Positions 39,096-54,320 of a stretch of DNA of 64,000 nucleotides are shown piece after piece (within the stretch, counting starts at the first letter, position 1; each line of letters begins with the position of its first letter). The DNA comes from Nemophila menziesii (taxonomy: Eukaryota; Streptophyta; Magnoliopsida; Boraginales; Hydrophyllaceae): contig JARWIR010000011.1 in the NCBI GenBank assembly GCA_029959085.1, positions 4,961,840 to 5,025,839 on the forward strand, written 5' to 3'. The notes under the pieces were generated by a model. It did not search any database, was not told the origin of the DNA, and saw nothing but the letters and a program-made list of their open reading frames with translations. The position numbers and the translations under genes were made by a program.

Positions 39096-40370
39096 ATGTA
39101 TCAATATGTATTTTTATCTTTTTATAAATAAGTAATTCTATATATTACTCATTTCGTACAACCCTTACACCACCCCATTTTACGTGGTGTGATTTGACTG
39201 AAAATTATTTCATTTCAAATTAAACCACACCACATAAGGGGTGGTATATTGCATTCTTATTTATAGATTATATAATATATATGAGCAACATTAAATCTTA
39301 TATGAAGATAAAAAAATTAATATAAAATAAAATGCTTATTTTATGAATCATATTAACGAACAATATTCAACAATTATACAAGTAAACAAGAAACTCATTA
39401 AATTCATTTATGCATATAAACATACATATAATAATAGAAAATATACCAATAAAGAAAATTAAAAAAAGGTATTACGATAGAAGCGAGATCAAATTCAATC
39501 AAACACTTAGAAAATAATTAAGTTACACCATGGATAAAACTTAATCACGAAACTTGATATATACATATATGTTGATATACATCGAAATTACTCAATTACA
39601 ACCATAAATATTTCATATATGATGAGAATTACTAATATTCTAAGATACATACCATCAAGATCTATTTTTAAAATCTATTACATAACTCGAGAAAGATAAA
39701 ATAAAATTATTGGTATGCAATAAAATAAAAAAATTATTTTATTTTTCTATCCCTATAATTGTTTTTATCTTTTTTGAGTTATGTAATAGATTTTTAAAAT
39801 AGATCTTGATGGTAAGTATCTTGGAGTATTAGTAATTCTCATCTTATATGAAAGATCTATGTTTGTAATTGACGAATGTCGATATGTATCACAATATATG
39901 TATATATCAAGTTTCGTGATTAAGTTTTATCCAGTATGTAACTTAATTATTTTGTAAGTGTTAGAATGAATTTGATCTCGCATCTATCTTAATACCTTGT
40001 TGTTTAAATCTCTTTTATAGGTACAATTTCTATTAATATATGTTTGTTTATATGGATAACTGAAGTTAATGAGTTTCTTGTTTACTTGTATAATTGTTAA
40101 ATATTTTTTGTTAATACGATTCATAAAATAAGCATTTCATTTTATATTTATTTCTTATTCTCGTATAAGATTTAATGTTGCTCGTATATATTTCTTGATT
40201 TTTTAAGAATAATTTTTTATACTACCTCCTTATATGGCGTGCTTTGATTGGAAATTAAATAATTTGCAATCAAACCACACCACGTAAAAGAGGAGGTATG
40301 AGGGTTGTATGAAATGAGTGATATATTGAATTACTCATTTATGAAAAGGGAAAAATGCATATTGATACAT
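39096..40370. repeat. Long imperfect palindrome, unit 10
   Basis: Complete arms and nested hairpins. The left arm has the unit 2/D form (acgaacaatattcaac near 39356), and the centre has the ctatccctataattgtttt form. Confidence 0.85.
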
Positions 40371-41537
40371 AATTATACGAGTATCAAAATCCAAGTAAGT
40401 GCCGACTCACAATCGATTCAATTAGTAAGATTTGTTTATGAATACTTTTGAAGTTTTTTCCATTATATAAACTGTTTTGACTAAATATGTATATGTTGAA
40501 TAGATGGTTGGTGGTTCCTGGATGAATGTTGTTATACGGAGCTTTGCGAGGCTTGTTTGGGTGCAATTAAGATCGAGCGAAATGCATCCCATGTAATTCA
40601 TTATTTATTAAATGCATTAAATCATGTTTTTAACCACTACAGTTTCTTAATTTTGTTATCTACTTTTTGAATTTATTAGTTTACTAAACTTGTTGTATGG
40701 AATATTATATCATTATAAAATCTAAATTTCAGCTAAAATTCTAAAACATAGAATTTTAAACCATGTACTTAGTTAATCGTGTATTTAGTTCACATAGATA
40801 ATTTTCATATTCAAGACATAATAAAAATAATAGAAATACTCATTTATTATATTAATTTGAAAGATGCAGAATATCTTTTTAAATTAAGAGGCAGGGTTAA
40901 TAAAGTTAATAATATACCATCCATGTTAATCTTAAGAACATAAATGTATAATATATTAATAAATATGGTATATAATCCCTATATCTTAAAAAATATTAAC
41001 TTTATAATTCTTATAATTCCAAATAACCATCATATTTATATCACCAAAATCTCCATCCATTATTATATTTTTAGTTTTTTATTTTTTAGGAATAAGACTT
41101 ATCACGTCTTATTTTTATAGGACTAAGTTATAATTCATATAGGATTAGGGTAAAAATATATTTAAATTTTCCAAATTCTATTTATTTTAATGGTGAAAAG
41201 TAGTATATTTAGATTTATCATAATTATATAATTAATTGGTATGAATATAGTATTACGTTACTTGGATTTTAAAGCTACTGGTACTTTAAATAACCAAAAC
41301 AAGAAAGAGGCACGACAACACAATAAAAAGATATCAAAGAATTTCATACTTTAAGTATTTATACATGATATTTGTAATATCATGACCAGCAATCTTATCA
41401 TTCACCTCATAATACACTGTTATTTATAAAAATATTCAAGTCAAACCAAATTAGCAAAATGTTTAATTAATTAACTATTTTTTGTAGATATAAATAAATT
41501 CAAACATAAATTATTAAAACAAAAAAGAGTGAATATT

Positions 41538-42735
41538 TGCTCTAGTAAAGTACAAGGAGGTCTTGTGGTATTCCAATTATTGAAGATATAAATAAAGTCA
41601 GTCTCTTAGCTACTTTCTGGAGAATATACTCACAAAAACAGAATTTGTAAATTTGTGGGTTCATCATAATATCATTAAAGGCAGGTGTATCTGGAGCTTG
41701 AATATAAAACTAGCTCTGACATGGATATGGAATCAGATTTTGAAGATCAAGTACCTAGCTTATTACTTTATTACTCATGTTATAAGGAATGGTAAGAATA
41801 CATTCTTAATTTGGGATAAATGGCTAGGTGGAAAAAATTCACAAGAATTCTTAAGAATTGATCTTAGTAGCGATGACATTAACTGTAATAAAACTATTTC
41901 TTCGTATTATGGGGGTAATAGATGGAAATTGCCTCCTATTGTGGGCAAATTACTCCCTCATATCTGTAATATTAAAATTTCTAGTGGCGATGATATTATT
42001 ATATGGAAGGAGAGTAATATAAGTGGTTTCTCCTTCAAGAAAACCCTTGAGAAAATTGCAGTTGAGAAGAGTGAAGTAAAGTGGTGGAAACTAGTATGGA
42101 CAAAGTCTTGTATACAGAGGTATGCATTTGCTGCTTTTATCTACCAAAGCTAGGATGCTCAGTTCGGAAATGCAAGTTAACCCACTCTTATGTTTCTGCA
42201 ATGCTAATATAGAAGAAGTTAATCACTTATTTATAAGATGCTCTTTCACAAAGCGAATTTTATTGAAGATGCTTGAGAGGTGTAATGTTAAGGTTAATCC
42301 TGAATACTTGGAAGAATTGATTAATATAATTAATTTAATTCATTGTGTAGAAGTTGTTGATATTGTGGGGACATTTATTACTACTTATATATACTGTGTA
42401 TAGTGGGAGATAAATGAAAGGTAACATGGTGGGAATTTCCTATGTGAAGATCATATATGGAAAAGTATTTACATTCTAGTCTATGTGAAAGTGGGTAAGA
42501 GAAAATACAAAAGCAAAGAAGCTGATTCTCTTATTATTAAAATAGAGTCCAATTAGCTTATTGGGCCTAATAGTCTAGAGTTTCTTTCTTTAGTTTTGAT
42601 TAAAATTGTAATAGGCTTATTATGTAATAGTTAAAGTAGGTCGATTTATATTTGCTCGGCACTAGTAGGTGAAAGTTGTAATGACATTGGAGGTTGAGCT
42701 TATTTTAGTAAAAGTTTAATTTATTGATAAAAAAA
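41538..42735 (+). mobile_element. LINE zf-RVT fragment, unit 10 (20-bp deletion frameshift)
   Basis: The frame 41653-42153 reads through IWDKWL and KLVW to AAF. A 20-bp deletion at about 42136 then removes the LCFQDR coding region and shifts the frame. The ligand region continues in another frame, within 42122-42403. The same deletion occurs in units 8 and 9 but not in 6 or 7, so it spread within the D block. Confidence 0.85.
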
Positions 42736-44170
42736 CATTCTCCAGTGGTGGCTAGAATTGATTCTGACCCCAACATAAGTGATGGCCAAGATTATTTCTG
42801 ACCCCACTTTTCATTAATTAATTATATTTTAATTTTAAAACATATATATATTTAATACCCAAACATCAAACAAAATACTGATTAGCAAATCCATTATTCC
42901 ATTATAAAAAAAGGAAAAATAATTCCATCACCATAAGACACGCAAAAACAAAAAGAACCCAAATTAAAGTTTATTTTTAACCTAATCTCATCTCTTTTCA
43001 CTTACAGCCACCGCCGCCAATGACTATTCTTGACCATCTTCACACTCACCTTTCCACCAAGCCTGCACAAGACCATTCTCCACCATAGAAGAACCCAAAT
43101 TAAGGTTTAATTTTAAACCCGAGCTCATCTTTTTACAGTCCATAAACAATTGATTTAGGAGACACTTCCCAAGGCAACCTACCCTTTCTAAGGTACCCAT
43201 GTCTTGTTTTATATATGATTGTGTATGTTTTGTCACTTCTTATTTTTTGTTTGTAAAATTTTTAGATTAATATAGTTCCTACAAAGCCTATTGAAGTAAT
43301 CCTAGGTACGTTTTTCTTGCTCAATTATGTGAATAATAAATATTGTTTATTATGTATCCATCATTTGATTCATAAAAATTTGATCCGTGCAAAGAACTCC
43401 CTATCTAAGTCAATGTAGTATTCATTAATAGTAATTAAGTTAGAGTAAATTTTTGATTGATTTAAATGGTCGAGTTTGTAAAATTGTATTTTTTGTAGCT
43501 CTTGTCATGTGTGTTTCAACAATGCAAAATAACATGCAGATTAAATTTTCGGATCCATAGTCTTCTTCTTCTATGTAGTACATGTTTGACAATAATCTCA
43601 AAACCGTTAAAAAATAATCAAAAAAAATATAATAAGAGTAGAATATTTTGTAAAAAAAATTCAAACTTTTATTGTTCAGTTGCATTATTTATATCTATGT
43701 TAAATGATCGCAAAGAAACTATTTAAATTAATGGTTTCTTTCCTTCTCTTTATTTTTCATTCGAAACCATTCAAATTCAATTCCCAAATCCAATTTCTCT
43801 TTCTAGTTGATTGCGCTTTTTCATTTCTTCTTTGGCTTCCCTTCCAAGCCGTTACAATTCAATTTCTCTTAATGCTCAATGTAATTTACTAAAAATTATT
43901 TGATTGAGATATAGTTTGTCAATCTTATAAAGAAGGATATGTATTTTATTTTACTATTGATGATGATGAATATCTATTTGGTTGGATTTTAACTTTGATT
44001 TAATATTTAGTCTCTCTAATCATAGATATATCAAAAGATAGCCTTAATATTTTATTTACATCATATTTGATAGATTGTTGTTGGTTTTGCAAATGTTTAA
44101 AAGACGGACTCAATTTTGTGTTGACAATTTTAAATAATAAGTAGTTTTAAACTTAATTATGAAGTTACTT

Positions 44171-45445
44171 ATGTATCAATATGTATTTTTATCTTTTTAT
44201 AAATAAGTAATTTGATATATTACTCATTTCGTACAACCCTTACACCACCCCATTTTACGTGGTGTGATTTGACTGAAAATTATTTCATTTCAAATTAAAC
44301 CACACCACATAAGGGGTGGTATATTGCATTCTTATTTATAGATTATATAATATATATGAGAAACATTAAATCTTATATGAAGATAAAAAAATTAATATAA
44401 AATAAAATGCTTATTTTATGAATCATATTAACGAACAATATTCAACAATTATACAAGTAAACAAGAAACTCATTAAATTCATTTATGCATATAAACATAC
44501 ATATAATAATAGAAAATATACCAATAAAGAAAATTAAAAAAAGGTATTACGATAGAAGCGAGATCAAATTCAATCAAACACTTAGAAAATAATTAAGTTA
44601 CACCATGGATAAAACTTAATCACGAAACTTGATATATACATATATGTTGATATACATCGAAATTACTCAATTACAACCATAAATATTTCATATATGATGA
44701 GAATTACTAATATTCTAAGATACATACCATCAAGATCTATTTTTAAAATCTATAACATAACTCGAGAAAGATAAAATAAAATTATTGGTATGCAATAAAA
44801 TAAAAAAATTATTTTATTTTTCTATCCCTATAATTGTTTTTATCTTTTTTGAGTTATGTAATAGATTTTTAAAATAGATCTTGATGGTAAGTATCTTGGA
44901 GTATTAGTAATTCTCATCTTATATGAAAGATCTATGTTTGTAATTGACGAATGTCGATATGTATCACAATATATGTATATATCAAGTTTCGTGATTAAGT
45001 TTTATCCAGTATGTAACTTAATTATTTTGTAAGTGTTAGAATGAATTTGATCTCGCATCTATCTTAATACCTTGTTGTTTAAATCTCTTTTATAGGTACA
45101 ATTTCTATTAATATATGTTTGTTTATATGGATAACTGAAGTTAATGAGTTTCTTGTTTACTTGTATAATTGTTAAATATTTTTTGTTAATACGATTCATA
45201 AAATAAGCATTTCATTTTATATTTATTTCTTATTCTCGTATAAGATTTAATGTTGCTCGTATATATTTCTTGATTTTTTAACAATAATTTTTTATACTAC
45301 CTCCTTATATGGCGTGCTTTGATTGGAAATTAAATAATTTGCAATCAAACCACACCACGTAAAAGAGGAGGTATGAGGGTTGTATGAAATGAGTGATATA
45401 TTGAATTACTCATTTATGAAAAGGGAAAAATGCATATTGATACAT
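44171..45445. repeat. Long imperfect palindrome, unit 9
   Basis: D-type copy with complete arms. A few private substitutions fall in the arms (44212, 44358, 44754), slightly reducing self-complementarity relative to units 7 and 8. Confidence 0.85.
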
Positions 45446-46612
45446 AATTATACGAGTATCAAAATCCAAGTAAGTGCCGACTCACAATCGATTCAATTAG
45501 TAAGATTTGTTTATGAATACTTTTGAAGTTTTTTCCATTATATAAACTGTTTTGACTAAATATGTATATGTTGAATAGATGGTTGGTGGTTCCTGGATGA
45601 ATGTTGTTATACGGAGCTTTGCGAGGCTTGTTTGGGTGCAATTAAGATCGAGCGAAATGCATCCCATGTAATTCATTATTTATTAAATGCATTAAATCAT
45701 GTTTTTAACCACTACAGTTTCTTAATTTTGTTATCTACTTTTTGAATTTATTAGTTTACTAAACTTGTTGTATGGAATATTATATCATTATAAAATCTAA
45801 ATTTCAGCTAAAATTCTAAAACATAGAATTTTAAACCACGTACTTAGTTAATCGTGTATTTAGTTCACATAGATAATTTTCATATTCAAGACATAATAAA
45901 AATAATAGAAATACTCATTTATTATATTAATTTGAAAGATGTAGAATATCTTTTTAAATTAAGAGGCAGGGTTAATAAAGTTAATAATATACCATCCATG
46001 TTAATCTTAAGAACATAAATGTATAATATATTAATAAATATGGTATATAATCCCTATATCTTAAAAAATATTAACTTTATAATTCTTATAATTCCAAATA
46101 ACCATCATATTTATATCACCAAAATCTCCATCCATTATTATATTTTTAGTTTTTTATTTTTTAGGAATAAGACTTATCACGTCTTATTTTTATAGGACTA
46201 AGTTATAATTCATATAGGATTAGGGTAAAAATATATTTAAATTTTCCAAATTCTATTTATTTTAATGGTGAAAAGTAGTATATTTAGATTTATCATAATT
46301 ATATAATTAATTGGTATGAATATAGTATTACGTTACTTGGATTTTAAAGCTACTGGTACTTTAAATAACCAAAACAAGAAAGAGGCACGACAACACAATA
46401 AAAAGATATCAAAGAATTTCATACTTTAAGTATTTATACCTGATATTTGTAAAATCATGACCAGCAATCTTATCATTCACCTCATAATACACTGTTATTT
46501 ATAAAAATATTCAAGTCAAACCAAATTAGCAAAATGTTTAATTAATTAACTATTTTTTGTAGATATAAATAAATTCAAACATAAATTATTAAAACAAAAA
46601 AGAGTGAATATT

Positions 46613-47810
46613 TGCTCTAGTAAAGTACAAGGAGGTCTTGTGGTATTCCAATTATTGAAGATATAAATAAAGTCAGTCTCTTAGCTACTTTCTGGAGAAT
46701 ATACTCACAAAAACAGAATTTGTAAATTTGTGGGTTCATCATAATATCATTAAAGGCAGGTGTATCTGGAGCTTGAATATAAAACTAGCTCTGACATGGA
46801 TATGGAATCAGATTTTGAAGATCAAGTACCTAGCTTATTACTTTATTACTCATGTTATAAGGAATGGTAAGAATACATTCTTAATTTGGGATAAATGGCT
46901 AGGTGGAAAAAATTCACAAGAATTCTTAAGAATTGATCTTAGTAGCGATGACATTAACTGTAATAAAACTATTTCTTCGTATTATGGGGGTAATAGATGG
47001 AAATTGCCTCCTATTGTGGGCAAATTACTCCCTCATATCTGTAATATTAAAATTTCTAGTGGCGATGATATTATTATATGGAAGGAGAGTAATATAAGTG
47101 GTTTCTCCTTCAAGAAAACCCTTGAGAAAATTGCAGTTGAGAAGAGTGAAGTAAAGTGGTGGAAACTAGTATGGACAAAGTCTTGTATACAGAGGTATGC
47201 ATTTGCTGCTTTTATCTACCAAAGCTAGGATGCTCAGTTCGGAAATGCAAGTTAACCCACTCTTATGTTTCTGCAATGCTAATATAGAAGAAGTTAATCA
47301 CTTATTTATAAGATGCTCTTTCACAAAGCGAATTTTATTGAAGATGCTTGAGAGGTGTAATGTTAAGGTTAATCCTGAATACTTGGAAGAATTGATTAAT
47401 ATAATTAATTTAATTCATTGTGTAGAAGTTGTTGATATTGTGGGGACATTTATTACTACTTATATATACTGTGTATAGTGGGAGATAAATGAAAGGTAAC
47501 ATGGTGGGAATTTCCTATGTGAAGATCATATATGGAAAAGTATTTACATTCTAGTCTATGTGAAAGTGGGTAAGAGAAAATACAAAAGCAAAGAAGCTGA
47601 TTCTCTTATTATTAAAATAGAGTCCAATTAGCTTATTGGGCCTAATAGTCTAGAGTTTCTTTCTTTAGTTTTGATTAAAATTGTAATAGGCTTATTATGT
47701 AATAGTTAAAGTAGGTCGATTTATATTTGCTCGGCACTAGTAGGTGAAAGTTGTAATGACATTGGAGGTTGAGCTTATTTTAGTAAAAGTTTAATTTATT
47801 GATAAAAAAA
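46613..47810 (+). mobile_element. LINE zf-RVT fragment, unit 9 (20-bp deletion frameshift)
   Basis: Open pieces 46728-47228 and 47197-47478 overlap in different frames because of the 20-bp deletion at about 47211. The predicted pieces match those of units 8 and 10 residue for residue. Confidence 0.85.
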
Positions 47811-49245
47811 CATTCTCCAGTGGTGGCTAGAATTGATTCTGACCCCAACATAAGTGATGGCCAAGATTATTTCTGACCTCACTTTTCATTAATTAATTAT
47901 ATTTTAATTTTAAAACATATATATATTTAATACCCAAACATCAAACAAAATACTGATTAGCAAATCCATTATTCCATTATAAAAAAAGGAAAAATAATTC
48001 CATCACCATAAGACACGCAAAAACAAAAAGAACCCAAATTAAAGTTTATTTTTAACCTAATCTCATCTCTTTTCACTTACAGCCACCGCCGCCAATGACT
48101 ATTCTTGACCATCTTCACACTCACCTTTCCACCAAGCCTGCACAAGACCATTCTCCACCATAGAAGAACCCAAATTAAGGTTTAATTTTAAACCCGAGCT
48201 CATCTTTTTACAGTCCATAAACAATTGATTTAGGAGACACTTCCCAAGGCAACCTACCCTTTCTAAGGTACCCATGTCTTGTTTTATATATGATTGTGTA
48301 TGTTTTGTCACTTCTTATTTTTTGTTTGTAAAATTTTTAGATTAATATAGTTCCTACAAAGCCTATTGAAGTAATCCTAGGTACGTTTTTCTTGCTCAAT
48401 TATGTGAATAATAAATATTGTTTATTATGTATCCATCATTTGATTCATAAAAATTTGATCCGTGCAAAGAACTCCCTATCTAAGTCAATGTAGTATTCAT
48501 TAATAGTAATTAAGTTAGAGTAAATTTTTGATTGATTTAAATGGTCGAGTTTGTAAAATTGTATTTTTTGTAGCTCTTGTCATGTGTGTTTCAACAATGC
48601 AAAATAACATGCAGATTAAATTTTCGGATCCATAGTCTTCTTCTTCTATGTAGTACATGTTTGACAATAATCTCAAAACCGTTAAAAAATAATCAAAAAA
48701 AATATAATAAGAGTAGAATATTTTGTAAAAAAAATTCAAACTTTTATTGTTCAGTTGCATTATTTATATCTATGTTAAATGATCGCAAAGAAACTATTTA
48801 AATTAATGGTTTCTTTCCTTCTCTTTATTTTTCATTCGAAACCATTCAAATTCAATTCCCAAATCCAATTTCTCTTTCTAGTTGATTGCGCTTTTTCATT
48901 TCTTCTTTGGCTTCCCTTCCAAGCCGTTACAATTCAATTTCTCTTAATGCTCAATGTAATTTACTAAAAATTATTTGATTGAGATATAGTTTGTCAATCT
49001 TATAAAGAAGGATATGTATTTTATTTTACGATTGATGATGATGAATATCTATTTGGTTGGATTTTAACTTTGATTTAATATTTAGTCTCTCTAATCATAG
49101 ATATATCAAAAGATAGCCTTAATATTTTATTTACATCATATTTGATAGATTGTTGTTGGTTTTGCAAATGTTTAAAAGACGGACTCAATTTTGTGTTGAC
49201 AATTTTAAATAATAAGTAGTTTTAAACTTAATTATGAAGTTACTT

Positions 49246-50520
49246 ATGTATCAATATGTATTTTTATCTTTTTATAAATAAGTAATTCTATATATTACTC
49301 ATTTCGTACAACCCTTACACCACCCCATTTTACGTGGTGTGATTTGACTGAAAATTATTTCATTTCAAATTAAACCACACCACATAAGGGGTGGTATATT
49401 GCATTCTTATTTATAGATTATATAATATATATGAGCAACATTAAATCTTATATGAAGATAAAAAAATTAATATAAAATAAAATGCTTATTTTATGAATCA
49501 TATTAACGAACAATATTCAACAATTATACAAGTAAACAAGAAACTCATTAAATTCATTTATGCATATAAACATACATATAATAATAGAAAATATACCAAT
49601 AAAGAAAATTAAAAAAAGGTATTACGATAGAAGCGAGATCAAATTCAATCAAACACTTAGAAAATAATTAAGTTACACCATGGATAAAACTTAATCACGA
49701 AACTTGATATATACATATATGTTGATATACATCGAAATTACTCAATTACAACCATAAATATTTCATATATGATGAGAATTACTAATATTCTAAGATACAT
49801 ACCATCAAGATCTATTTTTAAAATCTATTACATAACTCGAGAAAGATAAAATAAAATTATTGGTATGCAATAAAATAAAAAAATTATTTTATTTTTCTAT
49901 CCCTATAATTGTTTTTATCTTTTTTGAGTTATGTAATAGATTTTTAAAATAGATCTTGATGGTAAGTATCTTGGAGTATTAGTAATTCTCATCTTATATG
50001 AAAGATCTATGTTTGTAATTGACGAATGTCGATATGTATCACAATATATGTATATATCAAGTTTCGTGATTAAGTTTTATCCAGTATGTAACTTAATTAT
50101 TTTGTAAGTGTTAGAATGAATTTGATCTCGCATCTATCTTAATACCTTGTTGTTTAAATCTCTTTTATAGGTACAATTTCTATTAATATATGTTTGTTTA
50201 TATGGATAACTGAAGTTAATGAGTTTCTTGTTTACTTGTATAATTGTTAAATATTTTTTGTTAATACGATTCATAAAATAAGCATTTCATTTTATATTTA
50301 TTTCTTATTCTCGTATAAGATTTAATGTTGCTCGTATATATTTCTTGATTTTTTAAGAATAATTTTTTATACTACCTCCTTATATGGCGTGCTTTGATTG
50401 GAAATTAAATAATTTGCAATCAAACCACACCACGTAAAAGATGAGGTATGAGGGTTGTATGAAATGAGTGATATATTGAATTACTCATTTATGAAAAGGG
50501 AAAAATGCATATTGATACAT
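49246..50520. repeat. Long imperfect palindrome, unit 8
   Basis: D-type copy with full arms and centre near 49883. Apart from the hairpin-stem substitution near 50443 it looks the same as the unit 7 copy. Confidence 0.85.
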
Positions 50521-51687
50521 AATTATACGAGTATCAAAATCCAAGTAAGTGCCGACTCACAATCGATTCAATTAGTAAGATTTGTTTATGAACACTTTTG
50601 AAGTTTTTTCCATTATATAAACTGTTTTGACTAAATATGTATATGTTGAATAGATGGTTGGTGGTTCCTGGATGAATGTTGTTATACGGAGCTTTGCGAG
50701 GCTTGTTTGGGTGCAATTAAGATCGAGCGAAATGCATCCCATGTAATTCATTATTTATTAAATGCATTAAATCATGTTTTTAACCACTACAGTTTCTTAA
50801 TTTTGTTATCTACTTTTTGAATTTATTAGTTTACTAAACTTGTTGTATGGAATATTATATCATTATAAAATCTAAATTTCAGCTAAAATTCTAAAACATA
50901 GAATTTTAAACCACGTACTTAGTTAATCGTGTATTTAGTTCACATAGATAATTTTCATATTCAAGACATAATAAAAATAATAGAAATACTCATTTATTAT
51001 ATTAATTTGAAAGATGTAGAATATCTTTTTAAATTAAGAGGCAGGGTTAATAAAGTTAATAATATACCATCCATGTTAATCTTAAGAACATAAATGTATA
51101 ATATATTAATAAATATGGTATATAATCCCTATATCTTAAAAAATATTAACTTTATAATTCTTATAATTCCAAATAACCATCATATTTATATCACCAAAAT
51201 CTCCATCCATTATTATATTTTTAGTTTTTTATTTTTTAGGAATAAGACTTATCACGTCTTATTTTTATAGGACTAAGTTATAATTCATATAGGATTAGGG
51301 TAAAAATATATTTAAATTTTCCAAATTCTATTTATTTTAATGGTGAAAAGTAGTATATTTAGATTTATCATAATTATATAATTAATTGGTATGAATATAG
51401 TATTACGTTACTTGGATTTTAAAGCTACTGGTACTTTAAATAACCAAAACAAGAAAGAGGCACGACAACACAATAAAAAGATATCAAAGAATTTCATACT
51501 TTAAGTATTTATACCTGATATTTGTAAAATCATGACCAGCAATCTTATCATTCACCTCATAATACACTGTTATTTATAAAAATATTCAAGTCAAACCAAA
51601 TTAGCAAAATGTTTAATTAATTAACTATTTTTTGTAGATATAAATAAATTCAAACATAAATTATTAAAACAAAAAAGAGTGAATATT

Positions 51688-52885
51688 TGCTCTAGTAAAG
51701 TACAAGGAGGTCTTGTGGTATTCCAATTATTGAAGATATAAATAAAGTCAGTCTCTTAGCTACTTTCTGGAGAATATACTCACAAAAACAGAATTTGTAA
51801 ATTTGTGGGTTCATCATAATATCATTAAAGGCAGGTGTATCTGGAGCTTGAATATAAAACTAGCTCTGACATGGATATGGAATCAGATTTTGAAGATCAA
51901 GTACCTAGCTTATTACTTTATTACTCATGTTATAAGGAATGGTAAGAATACATTCTTAATTTGGGATAAATGGCTAGGTGGAAAAAATTCACAAGAATTC
52001 TTAAGAATTGATCTTAGTAGCGATGACATTAACTGTAATAAAACTATTTCTTCGTATTATGGGGGTAATAGATGGAAATTGCCTCCTATTGTGGGCAAAT
52101 TACTCCCTCATATCTGTAATATTAAAATTTCTAGTGGCGATGATATTATTATATGGAAGGAGAGTAATATAAGTGGTTTCTCCTTCAAGAAAACCCTTGA
52201 GAAAATTGCAGTTGAGAAGAGTGAAGTAAAGTGGTGGAAACTAGTATGGACAAAGTCTTGTATACAGAGGTATGCATTTGCTGCTTTTATCTACCAAAGC
52301 TAGGATGCTCAGTTCGGAAATGCAAGTTAACCCACTCTTATGTTTCTGCAATGCTAATATAGAAGAAGTTAATCACTTATTTATAAGATGCTCTTTCACA
52401 AAGCGAATTTTATTGAAGATGCTTGAGAGGTGTAATGTTAAGGTTAATCCTGAATACTTGGAAGAATTGATTAATATAATTAATTTAATTCATTGTGTAG
52501 AAGTTGTTGATATTGTGGGGACATTTATTACTACTTATATATACTGTGTATAGTGGGAGATAAATGAAAGGTAACATGGTGGGAATTTCCTATGTGAAGA
52601 TCATATATGGAAAAGTATTTACATTCTAGTCTATGTGAAAGTGGGTAAGAGAAAATACAAAAGCAAAGAAGCTGATTCTCTTATTATTAAAATAGAGTCC
52701 AATTAGCTTATTGGGCCTAATAGTCTAGAGTTTCTTTCTTTAGTTTTGATTAAAATTGTAATAGGCTTATTATGTAATAGTTAAAGTAGGTCGATTTATA
52801 TTTGCTCGGCACTAGTAGGTGAAAGTTGTAATGACATTGGAGGTTGAGCTTATTTTAGTAAAAGTTTAATTTATTGATAAAAAAA
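51688..52885 (+). mobile_element. LINE zf-RVT fragment, unit 8 (20-bp deletion frameshift)
   Basis: Same structure as units 9 and 10: pieces 51803-52303 and 52272-52553, with the deletion at about 52286. It is the copy of the deletion allele nearest to the undeleted unit 7. Confidence 0.85.
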
Positions 52886-54320
52886 CATTCTCCAGTGGTG
52901 GCTAGAATTGATTCTGACCCCAACATAAGTGATGGCCAAGATTATTTCTGACCTCACTTTTCATTAATTAATTATATTTTAATTTTAAAACATATATATA
53001 TTTAATACCCAAACATCAAACAAAATACTGATTAGCAAATCCATTATTCCATTATAAAAAAAGGAAAAATAATTCCATCACCATAAGACACGCAAAAACA
53101 AAAAGAACCCAAATTAAAGTTTATTTTTAACCTAATCTCATCTCTTTTCACTTACAGCCACCGCCGCCAATGACTATTCTTGACCATCTTCACACTCACC
53201 TTTCCACCAAGCCTGCACAAGACCATTCTCCACCATAGAAGAACCCAAATTAAGGTTTAATTTTAAACCCGAGCTCATCTTTTTACAGTCCATAAACAAT
53301 TGATTTAGGAGACACTTCCCAAGGCAACCTACCCTTTCTAAGGTACCCATGTCTTGTTTTATATATGATTGTGTATGTTTTGTCACTTCTTATTTTTTGT
53401 TTGTAAAATTTTTAGATTAATATAGTTCCTACAAAGCCTATTGAAGTAATCCTAGGTACGTTTTTCTTGCTCAATTATGTGAATAATAAATATTGTTTAT
53501 TATGTATCCATCATTTGATTCATAAAAATTTGATCCGTGCAAAGAACTCCCTATCTAAGTCAATGTAGTATTCATTAATAGTAATTAAGTTAGAGTAAAT
53601 TTTTGATTGATTTAAATGGTCGAGTTTGTAAAATTGTATTTTTTGTAGCTCTTGTCATGTGTGTTTCAACAATGCAAAATAACATGCAGATTAAATTTTC
53701 GGATCCATAGTCTTCTTCTTCTATGTAGTACATGTTTGACAATAATCTCAAAACCGTTAAAAAATAATCAAAAAAAATATAATAAGAGTAGAATATTTTG
53801 TAAAAAAAATTCAAACTTTTATTGTTCAGTTGCATTATTTATATCTATGTTAAATGATCGCAAAGAAACTATTTAAATTAATGGTTTCTTTCCTTCTCTT
53901 TATTTTTCATTCGAAACCATTCAAATTCAATTCCCAAATCCAATTTCTCTTTCTAGTTGATTGCGCTTTTTCATTTCTTCTTTGGCTTCCCTTCCAAGCC
54001 GTTACAATTCAATTTCTCTTAATGCTCAATGTAATTTACTAAAAATTATTTGATTGAGATATAGTTTGTCAATCTTATAAAGAAGGATATGTATTTTATT
54101 TTACGATTGATGATGATGAATATCTATTTGGTTGGATTTTAACTTTGATTTAATATTTAGTCTCTCTAATCATAGATATATCAAAAGATAGCCTTAATAT
54201 TTTATTTACATCATATTTGATAGATTGTTGTTGGTTTTGCAAATGTTTAAAAGACGGACTCAATTTTGTGTTGACAATTTTAAATAATAAGTAGTTTTAA
54301 ACTTAATTATGAAGTTACTT

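Larger units (their letters stand above)
38012..43074 (+). repeat. Macrosatellite unit 10 (chimeric: unit-2-like distal half, type D LINE half)
   Basis: 5,063 bp. The part near 38012-38900 matches unit 2: the 20-bp loss at about 38410 and the ataaagaaggatatg form. The LINE half carries the D-type IQRYAF and FIRCSF variants and the 20-bp deletion of units 8 and 9. It is therefore the boundary unit on the other side of the homogenised D block from unit 5. Confidence 0.9.
43075..48149 (+). repeat. Macrosatellite unit 9 (type D)
   Basis: Exactly 5,075 bp from anchor to anchor, as in unit 8. I saw only scattered single-base differences from units 7 and 8, for example ttactattga at about 43954, tttgatatattac at about 44212, gagaaacatt at about 44358 and ttaacaataa at about 45279. 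Confidence 0.94.
48150..53224 (+). repeat. Macrosatellite unit 8 (type D)
   Basis: 5,075 bp. Private single-base differences include aaagatgaggt at about 50438 (aaagaggaggt elsewhere), which weakens one nested hairpin stem, and gaacactttt at about 50591. Confidence 0.94.

Noticed and set aside
43502..43726. 74-codon plus-strand frame repeated at 48577, 53652 and 58815
   Set aside because: Antisense to another weak frame in the AT-rich spacer; it exists only in D units because of one substitution.
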